A stretch of 64,000 nt of DNA, taken from positions 124,001 through 188,000 of the forward strand of contig NZ_JAGGPF010000002.1 in NCBI RefSeq assembly GCF_018613935.1, given 5' to 3'. Origin of the DNA: Agromyces sp. ISL-38 (lineage in GTDB: Bacteria > Actinomycetota > Actinomycetes > Actinomycetales > Microbacteriaceae). The notes beneath the pieces are model-generated. The model was not told the origin of the DNA and did no database searches. It saw only the letters and a list, made by a program, of their open reading frames with translations. Below, piece after piece: positions 9,429 through 19,031 of the stretch. Position numbers and translations under genes: made by a program. Within the stretch, counting starts at the first letter, position 1, and the number at the start of each line of letters is the position of its first letter.

Positions 9429-9545
9429 TTAGCGCTGCCCCCGGAACAGTTTGTAGACGACGACCCCGCTGATATACGCGATCGCAAGGCTCGCGAGGCC
9501 GAGCAGACCGATGAACAGCAATTCGAGGGCGAGCAACGACTCCAT
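9429..9545 (-). CDS. 38-residue single-pass membrane protein
   Basis: Reverse-strand ORF from ATG 9545 to TAA 9429. The product starts MESLLALELLFIGLLGLASL and ends in YKLFRGQR: a membrane helix of about 27 residues with a short acidic N-terminus and a basic C-terminal tail, giving an N-out, C-in prediction. It fits exactly between the 106-residue membrane protein (9-nt gap) and the nitrobindin-like gene (3-nt gap), so it is probably translated by coupling; no good Shine-Dalgarno is visible. It is short enough to be missed by gene callers. Function unknown. Confidence 0.65.
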   Translation of the reverse strand: MESLLALELLFIGLLGLASLAIAYISGVVVYKLFRGQR

Positions 9546-9554
9546 GCGGAAAGT

Positions 9555-9875
9555 CTACCCGTTCACCGCGGCTGCCACGGGGGCCACCAGGGCCGCCGCG
9601 AGCGCGACCACGATGACCGCGCCGCCGACGCTCGCACTCGCGCGTGCGACGAAGCCCGCCGGCCGCCTCGACGCCAATTGCGTGACGAGCGCCGCGAGCA
9701 CGGATGCCGCGAGCACCACCCCGAGCGCCCCGTAGACGCCGAGCCACGAGGCGTCGCCGAACCAGGAGTCCGTGCCGCCGTACGCGAGCGCGACGACGAC
9801 GATCGCACCAGCGAGCGCGATCGCCCAGACGAGGAAGATGCCCGGCCATCCGCGTGACTCGGAATGCGTCTGCAT
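9555..9875 (-). CDS. Small membrane protein with three predicted helices
   Basis: 106 residues with three hydrophobic segments (about 12-32, 44-64, 78-103). The loop YGGTDSWFGDASWLG lies between the first two. ATG at 9875 is supported by GGAG three nt upstream; longer in-frame starts lack this. It is first of a minus-strand run with the 38-residue protein, nitrobindin-like gene, ygfZ, FUSC and gpmA, and its promoter region is shared with the divergent glnR. I do not recognise a family. Confidence 0.7.
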   Translation of the reverse strand: MQTHSESRGWPGIFLVWAIALAGAIVVVALAYGGTDSWFGDASWLGVYGALGVVLAASVLAALVTQLASRRPAGFVARASASVGGAVIVVALAAALVAPVAAAVNG

Positions 9876-9954
9876 GGTCTCCTCGTTCGGCTCGCACGTC
9901 GGGGGGCCCGGCGTCCCGTAGTATTGACGCACCTTACTACTGGAGGGTGTGTGC

Positions 9955-10644
9955 GTGGCGCAGCTGCTGATCTTGTCGCCGGCAGCCAACGATGATGTTC
10001 TTCCGGCTCTGTCACTCCTGACTCACCGAACGCGGGTCATCCCCGCTTCGCCTGAGCAGCTGGTCAGAGCGCCGGAATCCGATCTCGTCTTCCTCGATGC
10101 CCGAACGAACCTCGCAGGTGCGAAGGCGCTCTCGCAGATCCTGCGCACGACGGGGCTCTCGGTGCCGCTCCTGCTCATCGTCACCGAGGGCGGCCTCACG
10201 GCGGTCACGCCCGACTGGGGCATCGACGACGTCGTGCTCGAGCACGCCGGTCCGGCCGAGGTCGACGCACGCATCCGGCTCGCGATCGGGCGCGCGCAGT
10301 CCGCCCTGCCGAGCGAGCGCATCCAGACGTCGGGTGTCGTCATCGACGAGGCGAGCTATTCGGCGAAGGTGCACGGTCGCACGCTCGACCTCACCTACAA
10401 GGAGTTCGAGTTGCTGCGCTTCCTCGCGGCGCATCCCTCGCGGGTGTTCACGCGCGAGCAGCTGCTCAGCGAGGTGTGGGGATACGACTACTTCGGCGGC
10501 ACTCGCACGGTCGACGTGCACGTGCGGCGTCTCCGTGCGAAGCTCGGCGACCTCGACAGCCTCATCGGCACGGTGCGCAACGTCGGCTATCGCTTCAACG
10601 TGCACGAGGAAGACGATCGCGACCAGCCCGTCACCGCCCGTTAA
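9955..10644 (+). CDS. glnR: Nitrogen-regulatory orphan response regulator GlnR
   Basis: 229 residues closely following actinobacterial Gln[17 protein letters not shown], then [42 protein letters not shown], then the OmpR-type winged helix (about 120-222) with [55 protein letters not shown]. GlnR controls nitrogen assimilation genes. The receiver has Asp48 (VFLDAR) but not the acidic pair usual near the first strand, consistent with phosphorylation-independent action known for GlnR. GTG at 9955 lies 8 nt after GGAGG; GTG at 9949 is too close. Upstream, GTAGTA (9918-9923) and TACTAC (9935-9940) form a weak inverted repeat around a possible TAGTAT -10 box. Confidence 0.92.
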   Translation: MAQLLILSPAANDDVLPALSLLTHRTRVIPASPEQLVRAPESDLVFLDARTNLAGAKALSQILRTTGLSVPLLLIVTEGGLTAVTPDWGIDDVVLEHAGPAEVDARIRLAIGRAQSALPSERIQTSGVVIDEASYSAKVHGRTLDLTYKEFELLRFLAAHPSRVFTREQLLSEVWGYDYFGGTRTVDVHVRRLRAKLGDLDSLIGTVRNVGYRFNVHEEDDRDQPVTAR

Positions 10645-10689
10645 CACGCTCCTCATCGCGGTCTCGCGGGTGAATGGCATGATGAGGGG

Positions 10690-12867
10690 ATGACCGCCGA
10701 CAGTGTCCTCGACGAAGACCGGACGTCGAGCGACTTCGACGACGACTTCGAGCCGCTCGACATCGAGGGGGCGCCCGAGCTCCCCGCCGAACGGTACCTC
10801 GATCGCGAGCTGAGTTGGCTCGCGTTCAACCAGCGCGTGCTCGAACTCGGCGAAGATCCACGCGTGCCGGCGCTCGAGCGCGCGAACTTCCTCGCGATCT
10901 TCGCGTCGAACCTCGACGAGTTCTTCATGGTGCGCGTCGCCGGCCTCAAGCGACGGATCGTCACCGGTCTCGCGGTGCCCACGAACGTGGGCCGCTCTCC
11001 CGCCGACGTGCTGAGCGACATCTCGAGGAAGGCGCACGAGCTGCAGGAGCGGCACGCCGCCGCCTACCAGGAGCTCGTCAAGCCCGCCCTCGCCGAAGCC
11101 GGCATACGGGTCGTCACCTGGAACGAGCTCGGCGACGAGGAGCGCGAGCACCTTCGCGAGTACTTCTCGCGGCAGATCTTCCCGGTGCTCATGCCGCTCG
11201 CGGTCGACCCGGCGCATCCGTTCCCCTATATCTCGGGGCTCTCGCTCAACCTCTCGGTGCGCGTGCGCAACAGCCGCACGGGCCGGCAGGAGTTCGCCCG
11301 CGTCAAGGTGCCGCAGATGCTGCCGCGGTTCGTGCGGGTCGAGCCCGACGAGTCCGTCGAGGACGCGCGGTACATCACGCTCGAAGACCTCATCGCCAAC
11401 CATCTGGGCGACCTGTTCCCCGGCATGGAGATCGTCGAGCACCACGTGTTCCGCGTCACCCGCAACGAAGACGTCGAGATCGAGGAAGACGAGACCGAGA
11501 ACCTCATCAAGGCCCTCGAGAAGGAGCTGCTGCGGCGCCGATTCGGACCGCCGATCCGGCTCGAGATCACCGACGACATGGACGATGTCACGCTCGGCCT
11601 GCTCGTGCGCGAGCTCGACGTGACCGAACAGGAGGTCTTCCGCCTTCCCGCGCCGCTCGACCTCGGCGGCCTTTTCGACCTGTCGCGTCTCGACCGGCCC
11701 GAGCTGCACTACCCGACGCACGTGCCGACCACCCCCGTGCAGCTCCAGCCGTCCGAGTCGAACCTGCGAGCGGATGTCTTCGCCGCCGTCTCCCGCAAAG
11801 ACGTGCTGCTCCATCACCCCTACGAGTCCTTCGCGACGAGCGTGCAGGCCTTCCTCGAGCAGGCCGCCGCCGACCCCGACGTGCTCGCCATCAAGCAGAC
11901 CCTGTACCGCACCTCAGGTCAGAGCCCGATCGTCGAGGCGCTCATCGACGCCGCCGAGTCCGGCAAGCAGGTGCTCGCGCTCGTCGAGATCAAGGCCCGC
12001 TTCGACGAGCAGGCGAACATCTCATGGGCCCGAAAGCTCGAGAAGGCCGGCGTGCACGTCGTCTACGGCCTCGTCGGCCTCAAGACCCACTGCAAGCTCG
12101 CACTCGTGATCCGGCAGGAGAAGGGGGTCTTGCGCCACTACAGCCACATCGGCACCGGCAACTACAACCCCAAGACGAGCCGCATCTACGAAGACCTCGG
12201 GCTGCTCACGGCCGACGACCAGGTCGGCAAAGACCTCACCCGGCTCTTCAACGAGCTGTCGGGCTACGCGATCGAGAAGAAGTTCAAGCGCCTGCTCGTC
12301 GCACCGCTCCACTTGCGCAAGGGACTCCTCAAGCTGATCGCGACCGAGATCCGAAACGCCGAGGCCGGCCGACCCTCCGGCATCCGGATCAAGGTGAACT
12401 CGATCGTCGACGAGTCGATCATCGACGCGCTCTATCGCGCCTCGAATGCGGGAGTGCCCGTCGACGTCTGGGTTCGCGGCATCTGCAGCCTGCGTCCCGG
12501 AATCCCGGGACTCAGCGAGAACATCCGCGTGCGCTCCATCCTCGGCCGGTACCTCGAGCATTCGCGCATCTTCTCGTTCCTGAACGACGGCGACCCGCAG
12601 ACCTTCATCGGCTCGGCCGACATGATGCACCGCAACCTCGACCGCCGCGTCGAGGCGCTCGTGCGACTCACCGAAGTCGACCACCTCGCCGAGATCGCCG
12701 CGCTCTTCGACCGGTCGATGGACGACACGACGAGCTCGTGGCGGCTCGACGGTTCAGGTGAGTGGACCCGGCACTCGGTCTCCGAAGCCGGGCACGCCCT
12801 CGGCGACATGCAGAATGGGCTCATGCACCAGATCGGCGCCCGCCCGCGAATCGGGAAACGGCGTTGA
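10690..12867 (+). CDS. ppk1: Polyphosphate kinase 1
   Basis: 725 residues; makes inorganic polyphosphate from ATP reversibly through a phosphohistidine. Seen: N-terminal domain start [22 protein letters not shown] and [17 protein letters not shown], then [24 protein letters not shown], the active-site stretch [24 protein letters not shown] and the second His motif [22 protein letters not shown]. The acidic N-terminal extension ([22 protein letters not shown]) is about 30 residues. Its stop overlaps the TTG start of the MutT1-like gene, and it lies between glnR and pst, in keeping with phosphate storage. Paired ppk1-mutT1 genes are typical of actinobacteria. Confidence 0.96.
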   Translation: MTADSVLDEDRTSSDFDDDFEPLDIEGAPELPAERYLDRELSWLAFNQRVLELGEDPRVPALERANFLAIFASNLDEFFMVRVAGLKRRIVTGLAVPTNVGRSPADVLSDISRKAHELQERHAAAYQELVKPALAEAGIRVVTWNELGDEEREHLREYFSRQIFPVLMPLAVDPAHPFPYISGLSLNLSVRVRNSRTGRQEFARVKVPQMLPRFVRVEPDESVEDARYITLEDLIANHLGDLFPGMEIVEHHVFRVTRNEDVEIEEDETENLIKALEKELLRRRFGPPIRLEITDDMDDVTLGLLVRELDVTEQEVFRLPAPLDLGGLFDLSRLDRPELHYPTHVPTTPVQLQPSESNLRADVFAAVSRKDVLLHHPYESFATSVQAFLEQAAADPDVLAIKQTLYRTSGQSPIVEALIDAAESGKQVLALVEIKARFDEQANISWARKLEKAGVHVVYGLVGLKTHCKLALVIRQEKGVLRHYSHIGTGNYNPKTSRIYEDLGLLTADDQVGKDLTRLFNELSGYAIEKKFKRLLVAPLHLRKGLLKLIATEIRNAEAGRPSGIRIKVNSIVDESIIDALYRASNAGVPVDVWVRGICSLRPGIPGLSENIRVRSILGRYLEHSRIFSFLNDGDPQTFIGSADMMHRNLDRRVEALVRLTEVDHLAEIAALFDRSMDDTTSSWRLDGSGEWTRHSVSEAGHALGDMQNGLMHQIGARPRIGKRR

Positions 12868-13799
12868 CGACGGCGGTCTACGCCGCTGGGGCGGTCTGCT
12901 GGCGCCTCATCGACGGCAAGGTGCACGTGCTCGTCATCCACCGCACGGTGTACGGCGACGTGACGATCCCCAAGGGCAAGGTCGACCACGGCGAATCGCT
13001 GCCACGCACTGCAGTGCGTGAGATCGCCGAGGAGACCGGACTCCAGGTCGCGCTCGGCGTGCCGCTCGGCATCTCGCGCTATCCGCTGCCGAGCGGCCGC
13101 GAGAAGATCGTGCACTACTGGGCCGCCGAGGTCAGCGAGCGCGCAGTGCAGCGGTCCACGTTCCGCCCGAATGCCGAGGTCGCGGCTCTCGAATGGGTGA
13201 CGATCAAGCGCGCCCGCGGATACTTGAGCTATCCGCCCGACGTCGAGATCCTCGACGCCTTCGCGAAGCTCGTCGATCAAGAGGTGACGAGCACGTTCGC
13301 CCTCACGCTGCTGCGGCACGGCAAGGCCTCGACGCGCAGCGGCTGGAAGGGATCGGATGCCGCGCGGCCGCTCGTCGAGCGCGGCGTGCGGCAAGCGGCC
13401 GCGCTCGTCGAGACCCTCACGGCGTGGGCGCCGAAGCGCATCGTCTCGAGTCCGGCGGTGCGCTGCGTCACCACGGTGGCACCGCTCGCCGCCGCGACCG
13501 GGGTGAAGATCAAGCGCGACGACGGCATCAGCCAAGACGCTTGGGAGTCGGGCAATGGCGAGGTGCGTCGCGTGGTGGGCAAGCGGGTGCGCGCCGGGAA
13601 AGCCGCCGTGCTGTGCAGCCACGGCCCCGTGCTGCCCGAGATCATGCGTGAGATCGCCCTCGCCACCGGCACGCCGCTCGGTTCGTACGTGACGGATGCC
13701 GCGGGGCTCGAGGCCGGCGCGTTCAGCGTCGTGCACCTCTCTGCGAGCAATCCGAGCTCGGGCATCATCGCCATCGAGACGCATGCGCCGAGGGCTTGA
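12864..13799 (+). CDS. mutT1: MutT1-like NUDIX hydrolase with histidine-phosphatase domain
   Basis: 311 residues. The N-terminal NUDIX domain (about 1-135) carries the full box [23 protein letters not shown]. The C-terminal histidine phosphatase domain (about 145-311) has the RHG core in [17 protein letters not shown] and a later [12 protein letters not shown]is. This architecture matches mycobacterial MutT1, which hydrolyses 8-oxo-guanine nucleotides and diadenosine polyphosphates. The start is TTG at 12864, overlapping the ppk1 stop as TTGA; the in-frame ATG at 12762 would add 34 residues in ppk1's own reading space. The terminator hairpin overlaps its stop codon. Confidence 0.88.
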   Translation: MTTAVYAAGAVCWRLIDGKVHVLVIHRTVYGDVTIPKGKVDHGESLPRTAVREIAEETGLQVALGVPLGISRYPLPSGREKIVHYWAAEVSERAVQRSTFRPNAEVAALEWVTIKRARGYLSYPPDVEILDAFAKLVDQEVTSTFALTLLRHGKASTRSGWKGSDAARPLVERGVRQAAALVETLTAWAPKRIVSSPAVRCVTTVAPLAAATGVKIKRDDGISQDAWESGNGEVRRVVGKRVRAGKAAVLCSHGPVLPEIMREIALATGTPLGSYVTDAAGLEAGAFSVVHLSASNPSSGIIAIETHAPRA

Positions 13800-13822
13800 C
13801 GCGAAGCGTCAAGCCCTCGGCG
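13786..13822 (+). terminator. Terminator hairpin overlapping the mutT1 stop codon
   Basis: Perfect 17-bp stem: CGCCGAGGGCTTGACGC at 13786-13802, loop GAA, and its reverse complement at 13806-13822. The left arm includes the last codons and the TGA stop (13797-13799). Followed by a weaker 7-bp stem GCCGGTC/GACCGGC near 13838. It isolates ppk1-mutT1 from pstS. Confidence 0.85.
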
Positions 13823-13945
13823 AAAGGCGGCAGCCCCGCCGGTCATCGACCGGCGCGAGGCGCAGCCCCGCCCGCTGCGGCAGCCTCCTCGACGTGACGA
13901 ACAGGTGACCCGCCGGGAACACCAGCTGCAGCATCGAGCCTTCCC

Positions 13946-13967
13946 CCTCACATCAACCTCACAGCCG
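13946..13967. promoter_or_regulatory. Degenerate 11-nt repeat upstream of pstS
   Basis: Two units, CCTCACATCAA and CCTCACAGCCG, repeat CCTCACA at exactly 11 nt. The spacing equals a PhoP/RegX3 direct-repeat unit, and the core differs from GTTCACC at a few positions. It could be a secondary low-affinity site 45 nt upstream of the better box. Chance occurrence is possible. Confidence 0.3.
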
Positions 13968-13990
13968 CAGCAGCCGCCCCGACAGCGCTC

Positions 13991-14012
13991 GTTCACCTCC
14001 TGTTCACCGATG
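13991..14012 (+). promoter_or_regulatory. PHO box upstream of pstS
   Basis: Two adjacent 11-nt direct-repeat units, GTTCACCTCCT and GTTCACCGATG, both with the perfect GTTCACC core described for PhoP boxes in Streptomyces. They end 92 nt before the pstS start, suitable for activation by RegX3 encoded at 2908-3588. Between the mutT1 terminator (13822) and pstS the 282-nt gap holds this box, the degenerate repeat and presumably the pst promoter; I see no gene in it. Confidence 0.75.
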
Positions 14013-14104
14013 TGGCGGATGCTCGTAAGGCGCGCTCATTAGCGTCGCAGGCGGGTCGGCACCGGCCCACACCCCTGCAATTGAAACCCCCGGAAGGGAA
14101 TCAC

Positions 14105-15196
14105 GTGAACCTCAAGCGTTTCGGCGTGCCCGCCGTCATCGCCGTCACTGCGGCGATCGCGCTCAGCTCCTGTGCTGCGAACGAAGGCGGCGCCGCACCC
14201 GAGGAATCGGCCTCGTCGCTCTCGGGCAACCTCGTCGGCGCGGGATCGTCGGCCCAGGACGCCGCCCAGCAGGCGTGGATCGCCGGCTTCCAGACCGCGA
14301 ACCCCGACGTCACGATCGACTACGACCCGTCGGGCTCCGGCGCCGGTCGTGAGACGTTCCTCGAGGGCGCGAGCGACTTCGCCGGTTCCGACCGCGCGTT
14401 CAACGACGAGGAGGTCGCCGGAGGCGGCTTCGCCAAGTGCGCGGCGGACTCGAGCATCGTGGAGCTCCCGCTCTACATCTCGCCGATCGCCGTCATCTTC
14501 AACCTCGAGGGCGTCGACACGCTGAACCTCGACGCGGCGACCATCGCGGGCATCTTCGCCGGCAAGATCACGACGTGGAACGACCCGGCGATCGCCGCCC
14601 TGAACGACGGCGTCGAGCTCCCCGACCAGGCGATCACGCCCGTGCACCGTTCCGACGACTCGGGCACCACGGAGAACTTCACCGAGTACCTCGGTGCGGC
14701 CGCTCCCGACGTGTGGACCTATGAGGCCGACGGCGTGTGGCCGTTCGAGGGCGGCGAGGCAGCCCAGGGCACCTCGGGCGTCGTCGACGCCGTGACGAAC
14801 GGCACCGGCACGGTCGGCTACGCCGACGCATCACGCGCCGGCGACCTCGGTACCGTCGCCGTGCAGGTCGGCGACGAGTTCGTGCCGTACTCGCCTGAGG
14901 CTGCTTCCGCCATCGTCGACGCTTCTCCGTTCGTCGAGGGTCGGAGCGAGGGCGACCTCGCCATCGAGATCGACCGCACCTCTGAAGAGGCCGGCGTCTA
15001 CCCGATCGTGCTCGTGAGCTACCTCATCGCGTGCCAGCAGTACGAGGACCCCGCCAACGTCGAGCTCGTGAAGGCCTACCTCGGCTACATCGCGAGCGAA
15101 GACGGCCAGTCCGTCGCCGCAGAGAGCGCCGGATCGGCTCCGATCTCCGAATCGCTGCGCGACAAGGTCGTGGCTGCGATCGACTCGATCAAGTAG
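14105..15196 (+). CDS. pstS: Phosphate-binding lipoprotein PstS
   Basis: 363 residues; extracellular phosphate receptor of the Pst ABC importer. The signal peptide VNLKRFGVPAVIAVTAAIAL ends in the lipobox LSSC, so the mature protein is lipid-anchored. Phosphate-binding motifs seen: LVGAGSSAQDAAQQAW, DYDPSGSGAGRETF, DFAGSDRAFND and HRSDDSGTTENFTEYL. GTG at 14105 follows a purine-rich GGAAGGGAA site. It is first in pstSCAB behind a PHO box and is separated from pstC by a hairpin. Confidence 0.95.
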   Translation: MNLKRFGVPAVIAVTAAIALSSCAANEGGAAPEESASSLSGNLVGAGSSAQDAAQQAWIAGFQTANPDVTIDYDPSGSGAGRETFLEGASDFAGSDRAFNDEEVAGGGFAKCAADSSIVELPLYISPIAVIFNLEGVDTLNLDAATIAGIFAGKITTWNDPAIAALNDGVELPDQAITPVHRSDDSGTTENFTEYLGAAAPDVWTYEADGVWPFEGGEAAQGTSGVVDAVTNGTGTVGYADASRAGDLGTVAVQVGDEFVPYSPEAASAIVDASPFVEGRSEGDLAIEIDRTSEEAGVYPIVLVSYLIACQQYEDPANVELVKAYLGYIASEDGQSVAAESAGSAPISESLRDKVVAAIDSIK

Positions 15197-15203
15197 TAGG
15201 TTC

Positions 15204-15248
15204 GTGCCCGACCCCCGACGTTCCGAGGAACATGAAGGGGTCGGGCAC
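15204..15248 (+). terminator. Hairpin between pstS and pstC (attenuator or mRNA stabiliser)
   Basis: Outer 12-bp arms GTGCCCGACCCC (15204-15215) and GGGGTCGGGCAC (15237-15248) enclose a smaller GTTCC/GGAAC stem. Located 8 nt after the pstS stop and 46 nt before pstC. Such a structure in a binding-protein operon usually reduces read-through or protects the upstream mRNA, giving more PstS than permease. Confidence 0.7.
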
Positions 15249-15293
15249 GGCCATGTCCCAGATTCCCACCAGAGAACTCGAGGATTGCGTCAG

Positions 15294-16232
15294 ATGAGCA
15301 CCGCAACCGCCGCGATCAAGGCGAAACAGCGACCGGGCGACCGGGTCTTCTCGGGCTCCGCCGTCTTCGCGGGTTCGATGATCCTCGTGACCCTCGCCGC
15401 CGTCGCGATCTTCCTCATCGTGCAGAGCCTCCCGGCCCTCTTCGCAACGAACGAGGACGCCTCGATCCTCCCGACGAATTTCTGGGCCTACGTCGGCCCC
15501 CTCGTCTTCGGCACGGTCTGGGCTGCGGCCCTCGCACTCCTCATGGCGGTGCCGGTGTCGATCGGCATCGCCCTCTTCATCTCGCACTACGCGCCGCGCC
15601 GCCTGGCTTCGATGCTCGGCTACATCGTCGACCTCCTGGCGGCCGTGCCTTCCGTGGTCTTCGGCCTCTGGGGCATCGGCGTGCTCGCGCCTGCGGTGCA
15701 ACCCGTCTACACGTGGCTCGTCGACAACCTCGGCTGGTTCCCGCTCTTCGCCGGTCCGGTCTCTGGCACCGGCCGCACGATCCTCACCGCCGCGATCGTG
15801 CTCGCCGTGATGGTGCTGCCGATCATGACGGCAATCTCACGCGAGGTGTTCCTGCAGACGCCGGTACTCCATGAGGAGGCTGCCCTCGCCCTCGGCGCCA
15901 CGAGGTGGGAGATGATCCGCACCGCGGTGCTGCCCTTCGGTCGTTCGGGCATCATCTCCGCCGCCGTGCTCGGGCTCGGCCGGGCGCTCGGCGAGACGAT
16001 GGCCGTGGCGATGGTGCTCTCGGCCACCGGCGCCGTGACGCTCGAGCTCCTCACCTCGGTGAATCCGTCGACCATCGCCGCGAACATCGCGCTGAGCTTC
16101 CCCGAGGCCTACGGGATGAACGTCAACGTGCTCATCGCCACGGGCCTCATCCTCTTCATCGTCACCTTCGCGGTCAATGCGTTCGCTCGCTGGATCGTCA
16201 GCCGTCGCAAGGAATTCTCGGGAGCCAACTGA
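15294..16232 (+). CDS. pstC: Phosphate ABC transporter permease PstC
   Basis: 312 residues, about six membrane helices. Seen: FSGSAVFAGSMILVTLAAVAIFLIV (helix 1), WAYVGPLVFGTVWAAALALLMAVPVSIGIALFISHYAP, DLLAAVPSVVFGLWGIGVL, and the cytoplasmic EAA-type loop EEAALALGATRWEMIRTAVLPFGRSGIISAAVLGLGRALGETMAV. With PstA it forms the membrane channel. ATG at 15294 gives the usual family length. Its stop overlaps the pstA start (TGATG). Confidence 0.95.
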   Translation: MSTATAAIKAKQRPGDRVFSGSAVFAGSMILVTLAAVAIFLIVQSLPALFATNEDASILPTNFWAYVGPLVFGTVWAAALALLMAVPVSIGIALFISHYAPRRLASMLGYIVDLLAAVPSVVFGLWGIGVLAPAVQPVYTWLVDNLGWFPLFAGPVSGTGRTILTAAIVLAVMVLPIMTAISREVFLQTPVLHEEAALALGATRWEMIRTAVLPFGRSGIISAAVLGLGRALGETMAVAMVLSATGAVTLELLTSVNPSTIAANIALSFPEAYGMNVNVLIATGLILFIVTFAVNAFARWIVSRRKEFSGAN

Positions 16233-17326
16233 TGACCATGACGACCACGGCCGAACCGAACACCGGCTCGCCGATCGCCAACTCGCTGACGGCGGGCCGC
16301 CTCCCGGCCTCCGCCCCGTGGACCATCCTCGGTGTCGCGATCGCGGTGGCCGCCGCGGTCTTCGGCGTCGTCGCCATCGGGTCGGGCGAGGGCTTCAACT
16401 GGGGCGGTGCGATCCTCGTGGGCGCGCTGCTCTACATCCCCTCGATCTGGCTCTTCTCCACCCTCGTCGAGGGCGAGCGGCGTGCGATGGACCGGCTCGT
16501 GACCGCCCTCGTGACGGGCGCCTTCGTACTCGCGATGATCCCGCTCATCTCACTCACGATCACGGTCGTGACGTTCGGCCTGTCCCGCTTCGACCCCGAG
16601 TTCTTCACGTTCTCCATGCGCAATGTCACCGGCGAGGGCGGCGGGGCGCTGCACGCGATCATCGGCACCCTCCTCATGACGGGCACCGCGGCGATCATCT
16701 CGATCCCGATCGGCATCATGACCTCGATCTACCTCGTCGAGTACGGCCGCGGCCGGCTCGCTCAGGGCATCACGTTCCTCGTCGATGTGATGACCGGCAT
16801 CCCGTCGATCGTCGCAGGACTCTTCGCCTATGCGGTCTTCGCGATCTTCCTCGGCCCCGGCGTGCGCCTCGGCATCGCGGGCGCGGTGGCGCTCGCCGTG
16901 CTCATGATCCCGGTCGTCGTGCGCTCGAGCGAGGAGATGCTGCGGCTCGTGCCGAACGAGCTGCGCGAGGCGGCGTTCGCCCTCGGCGTGCCGAAGTGGC
17001 TGACGATCGTGAAGGTCGTGCTTCCCACGTCGATCGCGGGCATCACCACGGGCATCATGCTCTCGATCGCCCGGGTCATCGGCGAGACCGCGCCGCTGCT
17101 CATCGCCGCCGGATTCACCGCGAGCATGAACTACAACCTCCTCGAGGGGCGCATGCAGTCGCTGCCCGTCTTCGTGTACACGCAATACGCGAACCAGGGC
17201 AATCCCGCCAGCGCCTACATCGACCGCGCGTGGGCCGCCGCCCTCACCCTCATCCTCATCGTGATGGCGCTGAACCTCATCGCCCGACTCGTCGCCCGCT
17301 TCTTCGCCCCGAAGTTCGGCCGCTGA
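16232..17326 (+). CDS. pstA: Phosphate ABC transporter permease PstA
   Basis: 364 residues. Hydrophobic helices are clear ([68 protein letters not shown]), followed by the permease core with [33 protein letters not shown] and EAA loop [52 protein letters not shown] at 16232 overlaps the pstC stop by one base, with GGGAG upstream. The N-terminal region with extra helices before the core is longer than in E. coli PstA, as in other actinobacteria. Confidence 0.95.
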   Translation: MTMTTTAEPNTGSPIANSLTAGRLPASAPWTILGVAIAVAAAVFGVVAIGSGEGFNWGGAILVGALLYIPSIWLFSTLVEGERRAMDRLVTALVTGAFVLAMIPLISLTITVVTFGLSRFDPEFFTFSMRNVTGEGGGALHAIIGTLLMTGTAAIISIPIGIMTSIYLVEYGRGRLAQGITFLVDVMTGIPSIVAGLFAYAVFAIFLGPGVRLGIAGAVALAVLMIPVVVRSSEEMLRLVPNELREAAFALGVPKWLTIVKVVLPTSIAGITTGIMLSIARVIGETAPLLIAAGFTASMNYNLLEGRMQSLPVFVYTQYANQGNPASAYIDRAWAAALTLILIVMALNLIARLVARFFAPKFGR

Positions 17327-17345
17327 CCCGCCAGTTAGGAAATCC

Positions 17346-18125
17346 GTGTCCAAGCGCATCGAAGTCCGTGACCTCAACGTCTACTACAGCAAGTTCCGTG
17401 CTGTGGAGGGCGTGACCCTCGAGATCGAACCCCGCAGCGTCACCGCGTTCATCGGCCCGTCGGGCTGCGGCAAGTCGACGTTCCTTCGCACCCTGAACCG
17501 CATGCACGAGGTGATCCCCGGCGCGCGCGTCGAGGGCGAGGTGCTCATCGACGGCAACAACCTCTACGACCCCGACGTCGACCCGGTGCTGGTGCGTCGC
17601 CAGGTGGGCATGGTGTTCCAGCGACCGAACCCGTTCCCGACGATGTCGATCAGGGACAACGTGCTCGCGGGCGTGAAGCTCAACAACAAGCGCATCTCGA
17701 AGACCGACGCCGACGACCTCGTCGAGCGCTCGTTGGGCGGCGCGAACCTCTGGAACGAGGTCAAGGACCGCCTCGACCGGCCGGGCTCGGGCCTCTCGGG
17801 CGGCCAGCAGCAGCGCCTCTGCATCGCTCGCGCGATCGCGGTCTCCCCTGAGGTCATCCTCATGGACGAGCCCTGCTCGGCGCTCGACCCGATCTCGACG
17901 CTCGCGATCGAGGACCTCATCGAAGAGCTGAAGCTGCAGTACACGATCGTGATCGTGACCCACAACATGCAGCAGGCGTCGCGGGTCTCCGACCGCACGG
18001 CGTTCTTCAACATCGCCGGCACCGGCCAGCCCGGCAAGCTCATCGAGTACGACGACACCACGACGATCTTCTCGAACCCGTCGGTCAAGGCGACGGAAGA
18101 CTACGTCTCGGGCCGCTTCGGCTGA
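17346..18125 (+). CDS. pstB: Phosphate ABC transporter ATPase PstB
   Basis: 259 residues. Walker [19 protein letters not shown]-loop region [21 protein letters not shown] signature [16 protein letters not shown], Walker [17 protein letters not shown] and switch His in [13 protein letters not shown]. The start [25 protein letters not shown] is typical of PstB. GTG at 17346 follows AGGAAA. Last gene of pstSCAB; converges with the downstream aminotransferase gene. Confidence 0.97.
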   Translation: MSKRIEVRDLNVYYSKFRAVEGVTLEIEPRSVTAFIGPSGCGKSTFLRTLNRMHEVIPGARVEGEVLIDGNNLYDPDVDPVLVRRQVGMVFQRPNPFPTMSIRDNVLAGVKLNNKRISKTDADDLVERSLGGANLWNEVKDRLDRPGSGLSGGQQQRLCIARAIAVSPEVILMDEPCSALDPISTLAIEDLIEELKLQYTIVIVTHNMQQASRVSDRTAFFNIAGTGQPGKLIEYDDTTTIFSNPSVKATEDYVSGRFG

Positions 18126-18143
18126 GCTGCCGCGGCCGCGCCG

Positions 18144-19031
18144 TCAGTCGCGCGGGCTCAGCAGGTACTCGTTGAGCGCGCGCGTCTCGTCGGCGTCGTA
18201 CGACACCGGCGCGCCGTCGATGTGGGTGATGCCCGCGGCGAGCCGCACGCTCGAGACGAGCCACGCGGCATCCGCCGTGCCGAGCTCCGGCACCCGGATG
18301 TCGCGGTACTCCGTGCGCGCGCCGGATGCCTCGAGGTGCTCGAAGACACTCTGCTGCGTCGTGCCGTGCAGGATCGCGCCCGACGGCGCGGGAGTCGAGT
18401 ACACGTCGCCGTGCCGCAGGATCACGCTCGACGTCGGCCCCTCCATGACGAACCCGTCGGGCGTGACGAAGATCGCGTCATCGGCGCCGCGCCGCTTCGC
18501 CTCACGCAGTGCCGCCATGTTCACGGCATAGCTCAGCGTCTTCGCGCCCAGCAGGAGCCATGGCGCGCGCTCGGCGGTGTCACGATCGTAACCGCGGTCG
18601 AGGGTGACCACGCGGATGCCTCGGGCCCGCACTGCGCTGAAGTCGGCGGCGGGCGCGACGTGCAACCACGCGGTCGGCGCCGGGCCGTGCTCGACCCCAC
18701 GGCTCAGCACGAGCTTCAGCGCGAACTCGCCCTCGGCGGGCAGCGACGCGACGGCGCGCGCGATCGCCGCCTGCCACTGCTGGAGGTTCGGTTCGGGCAG
18801 CTCGCAGATGCGCGCGGAGTTGCGGAGGCGCTCGAGGTGGGCGCGAGCCTCCTGCGCATGTCCGTCGATGACGGCGATGGTCTCGAAGATGCCGTCGCCT
18901 CGCTGAGTCGACAACTCGCCGACGCGCAGCGCCGGGGCCGAGGCATCCACCTCGCGGAACGTCGCGTCGAGGTCGTCGCGGGTCTCGCCTGCGGGCACGG
19001 GTTCGATGAGGAGGGTCACGGTCGAGGCCAT
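18144..19031 (-). CDS. Class IV PLP enzyme (aminodeoxychorismate lyase-like)
   Basis: 295 residues of fold-type IV. Seen: RGDGIFETIAVIDGHAQEARAHLERL, PLP lysine in LLGAKTLSYAVNMAALREAKRRGADDAIFVTPDGFVMEGPTSSVIL, and PSGAILHGTTQQSVFEHLEASG. The family includes aminodeoxychorismate lyase (PabC, p-aminobenzoate synthesis), branched-chain and D-amino-acid aminotransferases. Gene size and the GDGIFET start favour PabC, but without PabA/B nearby the substrate is uncertain. It converges with pstB (18-nt gap). The 224-nt gap after its start (19032-19255) holds no convincing gene. Confidence 0.8.
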   Translation of the reverse strand: MASTVTLLIEPVPAGETRDDLDATFREVDASAPALRVGELSTQRGDGIFETIAVIDGHAQEARAHLERLRNSARICELPEPNLQQWQAAIARAVASLPAEGEFALKLVLSRGVEHGPAPTAWLHVAPAADFSAVRARGIRVVTLDRGYDRDTAERAPWLLLGAKTLSYAVNMAALREAKRRGADDAIFVTPDGFVMEGPTSSVILRHGDVYSTPAPSGAILHGTTQQSVFEHLEASGARTEYRDIRVPELGTADAAWLVSSVRLAAGITHIDGAPVSYDADETRALNEYLLSPRD

